A stretch of 12,673 bases of DNA from Acidobacteriaceae bacterium (lineage in GTDB: Bacteria > Acidobacteriota > Terriglobia > Terriglobales > Acidobacteriaceae). The stretch is from contig JAOAPG010000008.1 of assembly GCA_025462785.1 (NCBI GenBank), forward strand, positions 1 to 12,673. The letters run 5' to 3'. Positions within the stretch are counted from its first letter, which is position 1. Every line of letters begins with the position of its first letter. Shown here in pieces: positions 5,924-12,373 of this stretch. The position numbers were made by a program, and so were the translations under genes. Under the pieces are notes generated by a model, which saw only the letters and a program-made list of their open reading frames with translations, ran no database searches and was not told where the DNA came from.

Positions 5924-7408
5924 ATGATCTCAAGACGCGAGTTCATTGCTGGATCAGCCGCACTTGCGGTCACGCAAAGTGCCTTACGAACGTTAGCATC
6001 ACAACCTCAACCAACCATCGTTAATGACATCCATTCCCAACTCAATCCGACTCGCGTCTCGGAAGTTTTGGAACCGCGATCTCTCGAGGATGTGCAGCAG
6101 ATCATTCGCGGCGCGCAGAAAGATGGAAAGGCAATCTCAATTGCGGGCGGACGGCACGCAATGGGTGGCCAGCAATTTGGAGCAGACACTCGGCTAATTG
6201 ATGTCAGAAAACTGAACCAGGTGTTCAGCCTGGATCCCAAGACTGGAATCTTGGAAGTCGGTGCTGGGATTGAATGGCCACAGCTGATTGAGAGTTATCT
6301 CGCATTGCAATCCGGCGGCGCCTCAGCATGGGGCATTGCGCAAAAACAGACCGGAGCGGATCGCCTGACAATCGCGGGAACCATGGCTGCAAATGCGCAC
6401 GGACGCGGTCTGCGAATGAAGCCTTTTATTAGCGATGTCGAGTCCTTTGAGTTGGTGGATGCGACCGGGAACACCCACAACTGCAGTCGAACGGAGAATC
6501 AGGAGTTGTTTCGGCTTGTGCATGGTGGATATGGTCTTTTTGGAATAGTCACTTCTGCACAGTTGCGACTCGCACCGCGGAAGAAGGTTGAGCGAGTTGT
6601 TGAGCTCCGGACAATTGACGATCTGGCACCGTCATTCGATAAGCGCATAGCAGATGGCTTCTTGTACGGCGATTTCCAGTTTGCTATCGACCGGGAATCT
6701 GAAGACTTTCTGCACAAAGGCGTTTTCTCCTGTTATCGTCCCGTTCCAGTACAAACGCCCATGCCGCCGGCGCAGAGGGAACTGTCGGACGAAAATTGGA
6801 GACAACTCCTCTACCTTGCTCACACAGACCGACGAAAAGCATTCGAAAAATACGCAGAGTACTATCTCTCAACTAACGAGCAAGTGTACTGGTCAGACAC
6901 TCATCAAGTGAGCATCTACCCGGACAATTACCACCGCGAAATCGACGCAAAGCTTCATACTCCCTTTCCAGCAACCGAGATCATCACTGAGATTAATGTT
7001 CCAAGAGCGTCGCTGAAGGAATTCTTTGGCGAGGTGCGGGATGATTTTAGCAAAAATAACTTCGACCTGATTTATGGCACCGTCCGAATCATTGATCGTG
7101 ATGACGAAAGCTTTTTGCCGTGGGCAAAGCAGGCCTACGCCTGCACTATTTTCAACCTCCACACAGTTCACAGTCCTGAGGGACTCCAGCGTTCGGCCGA
7201 AGCTTTCCGTCGCCTAATTGACATCGCTATACGACACAGCGGCACTTATTATCTGACGTACCATCGATATGCGACTCGAAAGCAGGTTGAAAGCTGTTAC
7301 CCGCAGTTCGTGGAATTTCTTAAGTTAAAGAAAAAGTATGATCCGGAAGGACGCTTTCAGAGCGACTGGTATAGGCACTACAAAGCCATGTTCGCGGACA
7401 GCATCTGA
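5924..7408 (+). CDS. Tat-exported FAD-linked oxidase (PCMH-type, aldonolactone oxidase-like)
   Basis: The N-terminus MISRREFIAGSAALAV is a twin-arginine signal (Arg4-Arg5 followed by a hydrophobic core), so the folded flavoprotein is probably exported. The FAD-binding domain of the VAO/PCMH family covers about residues 40-220. AGGRHAMGG (74-82) includes His78, the likely covalent FAD attachment site; AGTMAANAHGRG (151-162) and GGYGLFGIVT (191-200) are further FAD contacts. The C-terminus, YDPEGRFQSDWYRHY (472-486), resembles aldonolactone and sugar-alcohol oxidases, which oxidise sugar-derived substrates with oxygen or another acceptor. The 494-residue length is usual. The start has only a weak purine stretch (aagaaaa) upstream and may depend on the ICMT gene 36 nt before. 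The exact substrate cannot be told. Confidence 0.88.
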   Translation: MISRREFIAGSAALAVTQSALRTLASQPQPTIVNDIHSQLNPTRVSEVLEPRSLEDVQQIIRGAQKDGKAISIAGGRHAMGGQQFGADTRLIDVRKLNQVFSLDPKTGILEVGAGIEWPQLIESYLALQSGGASAWGIAQKQTGADRLTIAGTMAANAHGRGLRMKPFISDVESFELVDATGNTHNCSRTENQELFRLVHGGYGLFGIVTSAQLRLAPRKKVERVVELRTIDDLAPSFDKRIADGFLYGDFQFAIDRESEDFLHKGVFSCYRPVPVQTPMPPAQRELSDENWRQLLYLAHTDRRKAFEKYAEYYLSTNEQVYWSDTHQVSIYPDNYHREIDAKLHTPFPATEIITEINVPRASLKEFFGEVRDDFSKNNFDLIYGTVRIIDRDDESFLPWAKQAYACTIFNLHTVHSPEGLQRSAEAFRRLIDIAIRHSGTYYLTYHRYATRKQVESCYPQFVEFLKLKKKYDPEGRFQSDWYRHYKAMFADSI

Positions 7409-7436
7409 AGTTCTTGCCCTGCCATCACGAGAAAGA

Positions 7437-7481
7437 GGGTGCCCCGTCGTTCGCGTTCTGTGCGCAAGGTGGGCCGCGATG
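7437..7481 (+). repeat. H repeat, copy E (degraded)
   Basis: The copy reads gggtgccccgtcgttcgc, then gttctgt, then gcgcaaggtgggccgcga. Two stem mismatches make it the most degraded copy. It lies 28 nt after the oxidase stop in a convergent gap and is followed after 22 nt by an R2 copy, the same H-then-R2 order as at 3688-3814. Confidence 0.75.
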
Positions 7482-7503
7482 ACCCAACCTTGATCCAAAC
7501 TTT

Positions 7504-7561
7504 GTCATCCCGAGCGCCGGGCGAGCCGCGCGCAGCGGCGAGTACAAGTCGAGGGATCCCT
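7504..7561 (+). repeat. R2 repeat, copy 4
   Basis: The copy begins gtcatcccgagcgccgg and ends gtcgagggatccct. The core differs from the other copies (gccgc, gcgca, gcggc) but still forms a perfect stem. It lies just past the stop of the minus-strand DUF2207 gene. Confidence 0.8.
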
Positions 7562-7587
7562 GCCGCAACGAAAATCTGCCCAACACT

Positions 7588-9354
7588 TCAGAACGCTCCC
7601 CCGCCTCCTCCGCCAAATCCTCCCCCAGAGAACCCTCCTCCGCCACCCCCACCTCCACCAAATCCCGATCCGCTTGAACTTGCTCTCGGCGCTGACACGA
7701 ATACCTGATTCATATCGCTAGCCATGCTATGCATCGAACTAGAAAACAAAATTGGATTGAACCCCATCCCCGGGCCGTAATATCCACCCGGCGCAACATA
7801 CCAGCTCGGCGGACTCGTAATCAGTCCCGAGAAAGCTTGTGCCCAGTGATGCTCCACTCCCAGCGCCATCGCGTATGCCAGATATTTTTCAAACGTATCC
7901 GGAGGCATTTGCTTCAGCCGGTCGGCATCCACTCGATTCATAAATTCCTGAAACCCGAGCACTGTGACTCGAGTCTGCACGCCCTTTTTCGTCTTGGCCG
8001 TCATCTGTCGGGCAAACAGCCACCAGATAATTGCGGAAATGATTCCACACACTAGCGCTAGAGGGACCGAGTTCAACAGATCTACGTAGCCCGTGGCCTC
8101 CAGGGCAATTAACGGCGCAACGATGGCTACTGCCGCCCCGATGCTGTAGCCGTTAGCCGAATCTGGATCGACCGAGTACATGCCTTTATTTTTCAACGCA
8201 GCCATGATGTCTTGCTTGACTGCAGGCAGGGCCAAGTAAAAGCGATTCTTCAGCGCTGAAAGGCGTGTTTGTTCGTCCTGTCCAAATATGTTCTCCAGTA
8301 TCACGCGCTCGTGAGGAGCGAGACCATGCCAGTCTCTTCGCGGTTGCTGCAAATGGAACAGGTAATCCTTGTGATGGAAAATCGCCAGCGTCGTTTCAGA
8401 AACTTCTTCAATCTTCAGGTACCCGCGAACCGCCAGATCGACAATCGTCGACGTGATGTCGCGCGGATGAATCTCGTCCTCGAGCAGCGTTCCGGTCTCA
8501 GCGGGAGTCATGCCGGTCGGCGGCGAATACATCGGAGCTACCGATAATCCGGGATCAGGATCGCGTCCCTTGTACCACCACAGAGTGAACATGACCGCAA
8601 GAGTGAAAAACGGAACGAACACCACCGGATTGCTGCCGAGGAACCACATCAGCCGCGTGAACGCGCTAGGCTGCTTGAGAATCCCTTTGGGGATGAAGAT
8701 GTCGATAGTCATCCCGCCGCGCATGGGCAACGGATTGTTTGTTTCAAATCTGACTTCAGACCCGTTTACTTGAGCGGTCGCGCCACGTTCGGCCGATCCA
8801 TAAACACCCGTAAACGCTTGAGCACGCAGCGATCCAGCGGCGGAACTCGGCAAGCTGACCGTCGCCGCAGCATGGTCGATGGGAACCGGCCAGTCATTCC
8901 CAGTGACATTCCAATAAAACTCGTCGTGGTCGTCGAAATAACGAATTGCGTTGCGGACGATGTAATCGATCTCGACGCTGCGGGTCGCATCGACTGCGTC
9001 CGGAATATAAATTTTCAAATCACGAGAACCGTGCGACGTGCTCGATTCGTACTTCAGCTTGTTCCCGCTGCCGTCGGTTACGCTCTTAACGTCCACAAAA
9101 AGCGTGTAGTTAGTGCCATTCGGTCCGGGATACTCAATGGGAATGGTGCGGTGAATGCCGTGCCACGCGCCATTAAATTCCAGCGTGATGCGTTCATGAA
9201 CCGAAGTCGATCCATTTTCGCTGATAACAATCGTGTCGTTGAAATCAGTAATGCGCCAATCCCGGGCCACAGCTGAGGACGCAAAGAGGCATAAAGGCAG
9301 GGCAATGAACAACAAGCGTGTTGCGAGTTCGCGCAGCACACGGTTCGCTTGCAT
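7588..9354 (-). CDS. DUF2207 membrane protein with glycine-rich tail
   Basis: The 588-residue protein has the DUF2207 family layout. A signal peptide (about 1-30, ending SSAVA) precedes an extracytoplasmic beta-rich domain (31-230) that opens with RDWRITDFNDTIVISENGSTSVHERITLEF. A membrane helix follows at about 242-261 (NPVVFVPFFTLAVMFTLWWY). A winged-helix-like cytoplasmic region lies around 285-400 (DITSTIVDLAVRGYLKIEE), then two helices at about 404-448. The end is a tail of glycine with a few Ser, Phe and Ala (559-588), typical of this family. Its role is unknown; such proteins often sit beside LemA. Its ATG lies 2 nt after the lemA stop, so translation is probably coupled. Confidence 0.9.
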   Translation of the reverse strand: MQANRVLRELATRLLFIALPLCLFASSAVARDWRITDFNDTIVISENGSTSVHERITLEFNGAWHGIHRTIPIEYPGPNGTNYTLFVDVKSVTDGSGNKLKYESSTSHGSRDLKIYIPDAVDATRSVEIDYIVRNAIRYFDDHDEFYWNVTGNDWPVPIDHAAATVSLPSSAAGSLRAQAFTGVYGSAERGATAQVNGSEVRFETNNPLPMRGGMTIDIFIPKGILKQPSAFTRLMWFLGSNPVVFVPFFTLAVMFTLWWYKGRDPDPGLSVAPMYSPPTGMTPAETGTLLEDEIHPRDITSTIVDLAVRGYLKIEEVSETTLAIFHHKDYLFHLQQPRRDWHGLAPHERVILENIFGQDEQTRLSALKNRFYLALPAVKQDIMAALKNKGMYSVDPDSANGYSIGAAVAIVAPLIALEATGYVDLLNSVPLALVCGIISAIIWWLFARQMTAKTKKGVQTRVTVLGFQEFMNRVDADRLKQMPPDTFEKYLAYAMALGVEHHWAQAFSGLITSPPSWYVAPGGYYGPGMGFNPILFSSSMHSMASDMNQVFVSAPRASSSGSGFGGGGGGGGGFSGGGFGGGGGGAF

Positions 9355-9356
9355 GG

Positions 9357-9902
9357 TCAGAATTTGACGGCGACAGGCTCGCGATCGGCTGCATCCACTT
9401 CAAAGAATTGGCGTTGCGAGAATCCAAACATCTTAGCCAGAATGTTTGTCGGGAAAGATTGGATCTTAGTATTCAGATCGCGCACCACTGCGTTGTAGTA
9501 ACGGCGCGAGTTCTGGATCGTGTCTTCAGTCTGGCTGAGCGATCCTTGAAGTTGAGTAAACTCTTCAGAAGCTTTCAGTTCCGGATAATTCTCCGCCACC
9601 GCGAACAGGCTCTTCAGCGCGCCAGTCAGCTGATTCTCGGCCACAGCCTTGTCCGCCGGAGAGGTTGCCTGCATAGCTTGCGAGCGGAACTTCGCAATAT
9701 TTTCGAACGTGCCCTTCTCATGCGCGGCGTAACCCTTTACGGTCTCAACGAGATTGGGGATGAGATCGTGCCGTCGCTTGAGTTGCACATCAATATCGGA
9801 CCAGGCGGAGTCCGTGCGCACCCGCAACTGCACCAGGCTGTTGTACATACCGATGAGCAGAAAGACGATGACAAGCAGAACGCCAAGAACGATCCATGCC
9901 AT
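9357..9902 (-). CDS. lemA: LemA family protein
   Basis: The protein has 181 residues. An N-terminal membrane helix (2-20, MAWIVLGVLLVIVFLLIGMY) is followed by NSLVQLRVRTDSAWSDIDVQ, LKRRHDLIPNLVETVKGYA and HEKGTFENIAKFRSQA, the conserved LemA helical core, then SRRYYNAVVRDLNTKI and FPTNILAKMFGF. It should sit in the inner membrane with a helical domain facing outward. The start is set by aaggag (9909-9914 on the opposite strand) 6 nt before ATG 9902; the frame continues upstream to 10007 but lacks both a site and homology there. It is the first gene of a two-gene operon with DUF2207. The molecular function of LemA is not established. Confidence 0.93.
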   Translation of the reverse strand: MAWIVLGVLLVIVFLLIGMYNSLVQLRVRTDSAWSDIDVQLKRRHDLIPNLVETVKGYAAHEKGTFENIAKFRSQAMQATSPADKAVAENQLTGALKSLFAVAENYPELKASEEFTQLQGSLSQTEDTIQNSRRYYNAVVRDLNTKIQSFPTNILAKMFGFSQRQFFEVDAADREPVAVKF

Positions 9903-9923
9903 GGTGTGCTCCTTCGCGGGGAT

Positions 9924-9962
9924 GTTACCAATCCCAAAACTGAGGATTAAGGGGACGGTAAC
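9924..9962 (-). promoter_or_regulatory. stem-loop in the lemA leader
   Basis: gttacc (9924-9929) pairs with ggtaac (9957-9962), and inside it aatcc (9930-9934) pairs with ggatt (9944-9948), leaving an 8-nt bulge and a 9-nt loop. That is 11 bp in two stacked blocks, ending about 9 nt upstream of the lemA ribosome binding site. The surrounding 9903-10126 interval must also hold the promoters of the divergent genes; I see no clear -35/-10 pair. Confidence 0.35.
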
Positions 9963-10126
9963 ACACGGATAACACAGGCGCAAACGTGGACGTTCGATAT
10001 GCAGCACTGTTTTCTCTGGTGCGGATTCGGGGGTAAAATTACCTCGCGGTTACGTTCTCGCGACGGTCAGTATTTGGTTTGCAGCGCAAATCAGGTAAGC
10101 TGCATCGAACGTGAGCACAATTTGCA

Positions 10127-11161
10127 ATGAGCGCCTTCACTTCGTTTATGAAAATCTTTCAAAATAAATCTCTGGTTTCGTCTCTCCGATTGATTGCATT
10201 GACTTTGGTAGCTGTTAGCGCTTTGTCAAGCTCGGCTTCCGCCCAGACTTGCCTCACGTCCGATGACATGGACGCGGCTACGAGAACCGCCTTAACCAAT
10301 ACCGCCAATAAGTATTTCTCCATGGCGGCCAAGGGCGACGGAGCGTCACTGCGACAGAATTCGATTCCCGCGATCGCTTCGGATTTCACCGGCATACAAA
10401 ACGTTATCGATGACAACAAGGCGAATTTTTCGGCGGGATCCGCAAGCGCGCGTCCTCCCTATCTGTTGAAAGCAGAGGGGACTGCGCCATTGCAGCGCGC
10501 TGAATTTTTATGCGGATTGTTTTCGGCAAACGGGCAGACGGCAAACAGTTCGGAGTTTGTGATCCCAAATCTTCCGCCGGGAAATTACGCAGTAGTGATT
10601 CTAGATGTGACGACACCTAAAGGGCCTTATACGGATTCGTTCGTGTTGCAACAACAGGGAACGGATTGGAAGTTGGGCGGCTACTATGTGAAACAATCCG
10701 CAGTGGGTGGACACGATGGAAACTGGTTTGCCGATCGTGCCCGCGCCTTCAAAGCCAAAGGCCAGACTCATGACGCATGGCTTTATTACATCGAGGCGCG
10801 CGAGTTGCTTGCGCCGGTAAACTTCATGTACACGCAGAAAACCGACAAGCTCTATGACGAGATGCAGACGGTGAAGCCGGCGGATCTGCCGCCATCGGAT
10901 CTCAATGCAGGAGCGAAGACCTACAAGCTGACGGATGAGTTCCCAACCATCTCCGGGAAAGACCTCGACTTGGTCGTCAAATATCAAAGCCCCGATGTCT
11001 CTGACACAGGCAAAACGTTCCAGGACAACATGGCGGTAATGAAGGCGCTCGTGACAAAGTACCCCGAACTGCGAGACGGCTTCGAGGGATTCGTGGCGCG
11101 GGCGGTCGAACCCTCGGGGAGGGATTACGGCTCGCTTATGTCGATGAAGGACATAAAATAA
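10127..11161 (+). CDS. secreted protein of unknown function
   Basis: The protein has 344 residues. It has a Sec signal peptide with hydrophobic core LRLIALTLVAVSAL and cleavage most likely after ASA at residue 39, leaving mature QTCLTSDD. Residues 45-105 look helical (TALTNTANKYFSMAAKGDGA) with an NTF2-like flavour. A beta-rich segment follows (EFVIPNLPPGNYAVVILDV and WKLGGYYVKQ), then a helical part (WFADRARAFKAKGQTHDAWLYYIEARELL). Cys42 and Cys129 could form a disulphide. A second ATG at 10148 also gives a good signal peptide; neither start has a strong ribosome binding site. I do not recognise a named family. It is divergent from lemA and monocistronic. Confidence 0.8.
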   Translation: MSAFTSFMKIFQNKSLVSSLRLIALTLVAVSALSSSASAQTCLTSDDMDAATRTALTNTANKYFSMAAKGDGASLRQNSIPAIASDFTGIQNVIDDNKANFSAGSASARPPYLLKAEGTAPLQRAEFLCGLFSANGQTANSSEFVIPNLPPGNYAVVILDVTTPKGPYTDSFVLQQQGTDWKLGGYYVKQSAVGGHDGNWFADRARAFKAKGQTHDAWLYYIEARELLAPVNFMYTQKTDKLYDEMQTVKPADLPPSDLNAGAKTYKLTDEFPTISGKDLDLVVKYQSPDVSDTGKTFQDNMAVMKALVTKYPELRDGFEGFVARAVEPSGRDYGSLMSMKDIK

Positions 11162-11527
11162 TCCCGCTGACGCATTTTCAATAATTTAGCTGATAGATAA
11201 CAAATCATGCCCTGGGCGAAGGCGTTTGAGAGGTGATCGCCTGTGTGCGTGAGATGCCGTTTGCTAGGCCTCCTAGCCCGGCCTAGAACACAACACGGCA
11301 ACGTCTGGTCCCCCTTTGGGGGCCAGCGGAAGCGTGCTGTTCGCCAGAGAGCAAAGGAGATAGGCTAGCGAAACTAATAGCTTTTAGATAACAGGCAATT
11401 CACTCAGAGAAGACACTATTTATGCGTGGCGAATAGTTTTGCTAAGCGCACCTAAAACGACGAATTGGACGGGCGTCCTCGCCGGTCAGGCTCTCCGGTG
11501 CGATGTTGCCCGCTTCACCATACGGTT
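11162..11527. other. gene-free stretch rich in inverted repeats, candidate structured RNA
   Basis: No frame here looks coding. Four structures are visible: ctaggc (11264-11269) with gcctag (11281-11286); a long imperfect hairpin at about 11291-11341, whose tip is ctgg-t-ccccc-ttt-ggggg-ccag (11305-11326); an 11-bp stem with one G-T pair between tagcgaaacta (11366-11376) and tagttttgcta (11434-11444); and cgccgg (11480-11485) with ccggtg (11495-11500). The 9-mer tagataaca occurs at 11195-11203 and again at 11385-11393 in direct orientation. I could not match it to RNase P, tmRNA, SRP RNA or 6S RNA. Confidence 0.4.
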
Positions 11528-11995
11528 TTAAAGGCCGAGTTCACTTAACCCTAGGTAGTCGTCAGGACGGCGTCCGAGAGGCCATTGGTACTTGCGATCC
11601 GATTCCTTGATCGGAAGATCGTTGATGCTTGCATGCCTAACCCGCATCAGACCGTCACTATCGAAATCCCAGTTCTCGTTTCCATACGATCGATACCAAT
11701 TTCCTGAATCGTCATGCCACTCGTATGCAAAACGGACGGCAATCCGATTGTCGTTAAATGCCCACAGCTCCTTAATGAGCCGATAGTCCAGTTCCTTGGA
11801 CCACTTCCGCGTAAGAAAGGCAATAATCTCTGCTCGTCCGTTCACAAACTCCGATCGATTTCTCCATCGTGAGTCGACTGTGTAAGCGAGGGATACTTTC
11901 TCCGGATCACGGGAATTCCAAGCGTCTTCAGCCAAACGAACTTTCTGAATTGCGGTTTCGCGTGTGAATGGTGGCAGGGGTGGGCGACTTGCCAT
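11528..11995 (-). CDS. DUF1348 family protein (NTF2-like fold)
   Basis: The protein has 155 residues from ATG 11995, starting MASRPPLPPFTRETAIQKVR. The family pattern is strong: AEDAWNSRDPEKVSLAYT, DSRWRNRSEFVNGRAEIIAFL, IAVRFAYEWHDDSGNWYRSYG, NENWDFDSDGLMRVR, and the C-terminal DRKYQWPLGRRPDDYLGLSELGL region. Such proteins adopt the SnoaL/NTF2 cone fold with an internal cavity; their reaction is unknown. An in-frame ATG at 12010 exists, but the sequence aaaggag lies between it and 11995, placing a proper ribosome site before the second ATG. It has no signal peptide. It lies 54 nt downstream of the 59-residue gene on the same strand. Confidence 0.9.
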   Translation of the reverse strand: MASRPPLPPFTRETAIQKVRLAEDAWNSRDPEKVSLAYTVDSRWRNRSEFVNGRAEIIAFLTRKWSKELDYRLIKELWAFNDNRIAVRFAYEWHDDSGNWYRSYGNENWDFDSDGLMRVRHASINDLPIKESDRKYQWPLGRRPDDYLGLSELGL

Positions 11996-12048
11996 GGTTT
12001 CTCCTTTCATGCTGCATTCTGCGAGTACAAAGTAAGCATCCGGAGTAC

Positions 12049-12078
12049 GTCAGCGATCCCAAGCGACGGAGCAGCCCC
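12049..12078 (+). repeat. degraded half copy of the R2 repeat
   Basis: The stretch tcccaagcgacggagcagcc followed by ccgc aligns with tcccgagcgccggacgagcc followed by gcgc of R2, about 19 of 24 positions the same. The second half of R2 is not recognisable. It underlies the C-terminal codons of the 59-residue gene. Confidence 0.35.
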
Positions 12079-12229
12079 GCGTGGACCCAGTCTGAGACCA
12101 TGTTACGACTTCAGCACCGTCCTGCGTCGGATCCACGCCCACCCGGAACGGTGCTTGCTGCGCGAAAACCTGTTGTGCAAACGCCCTGGAAAGTAGACAC
12201 AACACTGATAACAATCGACGTATTTTCAT
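12050..12229 (-). CDS. 59-residue protein with signal peptide, C-terminus possibly repeat-derived
   Basis: On the minus strand aaggag (12235-12240) lies 5 nt before an ATG at 12229. The product starts MKIRRLLSVLCLLSRAFAQQ, a typical short Sec signal peptide: basic n-region, hydrophobic core and AFA or VFA cleavage sites near 18 and 23. The mature part is about 36 residues, APFRVGVDPTQDGAEVVTW, then SQTGSTRGCSVAWDR. The last dozen residues are read from a sequence resembling the first half of the R2 repeat in reverse, so the gene may once have been longer and been cut by a repeat. Otherwise it is a genuine small secreted protein. I do not recognise it. DUF1348 follows on the same strand, and the AraC-type gene is divergent. 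Confidence 0.55.
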   Translation of the reverse strand: MKIRRLLSVLCLLSRAFAQQVFAQQAPFRVGVDPTQDGAEVVTWSQTGSTRGCSVAWDR

Positions 12230-12241
12230 AACTGCTCCTTG

Positions 12242-12264
12242 CTCGCGTGAAAAGCGAGTTTTTT
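12242..12264. promoter_or_regulatory. stem-loop with T run beside the 59-residue gene
   Basis: ctcgc (12242-12246) and gcgag (12254-12258) pair around gtgaaaa, followed by six T on the plus strand. It looks like a plus-strand terminator, but no plus-strand gene lies upstream within 1 kb. On the minus strand the stem abuts the ribosome binding site of the 59-residue gene, so a leader hairpin is the likelier role. Confidence 0.4.
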
Positions 12265-12310
12265 CGCCTCAACTGCAATTTGGCGAACGAGAAAATAGAG
12301 CCGTAAAATG

Positions 12311-12338
12311 GGACTGTGGACGACATCATCAGTCCACA
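12311..12338. promoter_or_regulatory. overlapping dyads between divergent genes, candidate operator
   Basis: tgtggac (12315-12321) and gtccaca (12332-12338) are exact reverse complements 10 nt apart, and ggact (12311-12315) also pairs with agtcc (12331-12335). The site lies 36-63 bp before the AraC-type start and about 80-110 bp before the 59-residue gene, a suitable place for a regulator of either. AraC proteins usually bind direct repeats, so the regulator could be a different one. Confidence 0.35.
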
Positions 12339-12373
12339 AAACATGACCCGATCGTCCGAGATTCGAGCACCGC

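Noticed and set aside
7439..7708. Plus-strand proline-rich frame
   Set aside because: It is the complement of the polyglycine tail of the DUF2207 gene, preceded by repeat-encoded residues from H copy E and R2 copy 4.
9318..9950. 210-codon plus-strand frame opposite lemA
   Set aside because: It is antisense to lemA, which has clear family motifs and a ribosome site; no homology is visible in this frame.
12242..12264. Rho-independent terminator on the plus strand
   Set aside because: The stem is only 5 bp and no plus-strand transcript from a gene is expected there. It is listed instead as a leader hairpin with uncertain role.
12111..12344. 77-codon minus-strand frame
   Set aside because: It runs in another frame across the candidate operator and leader hairpin and lacks a ribosome site. 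The 59-codon frame with AAGGAG fits better.
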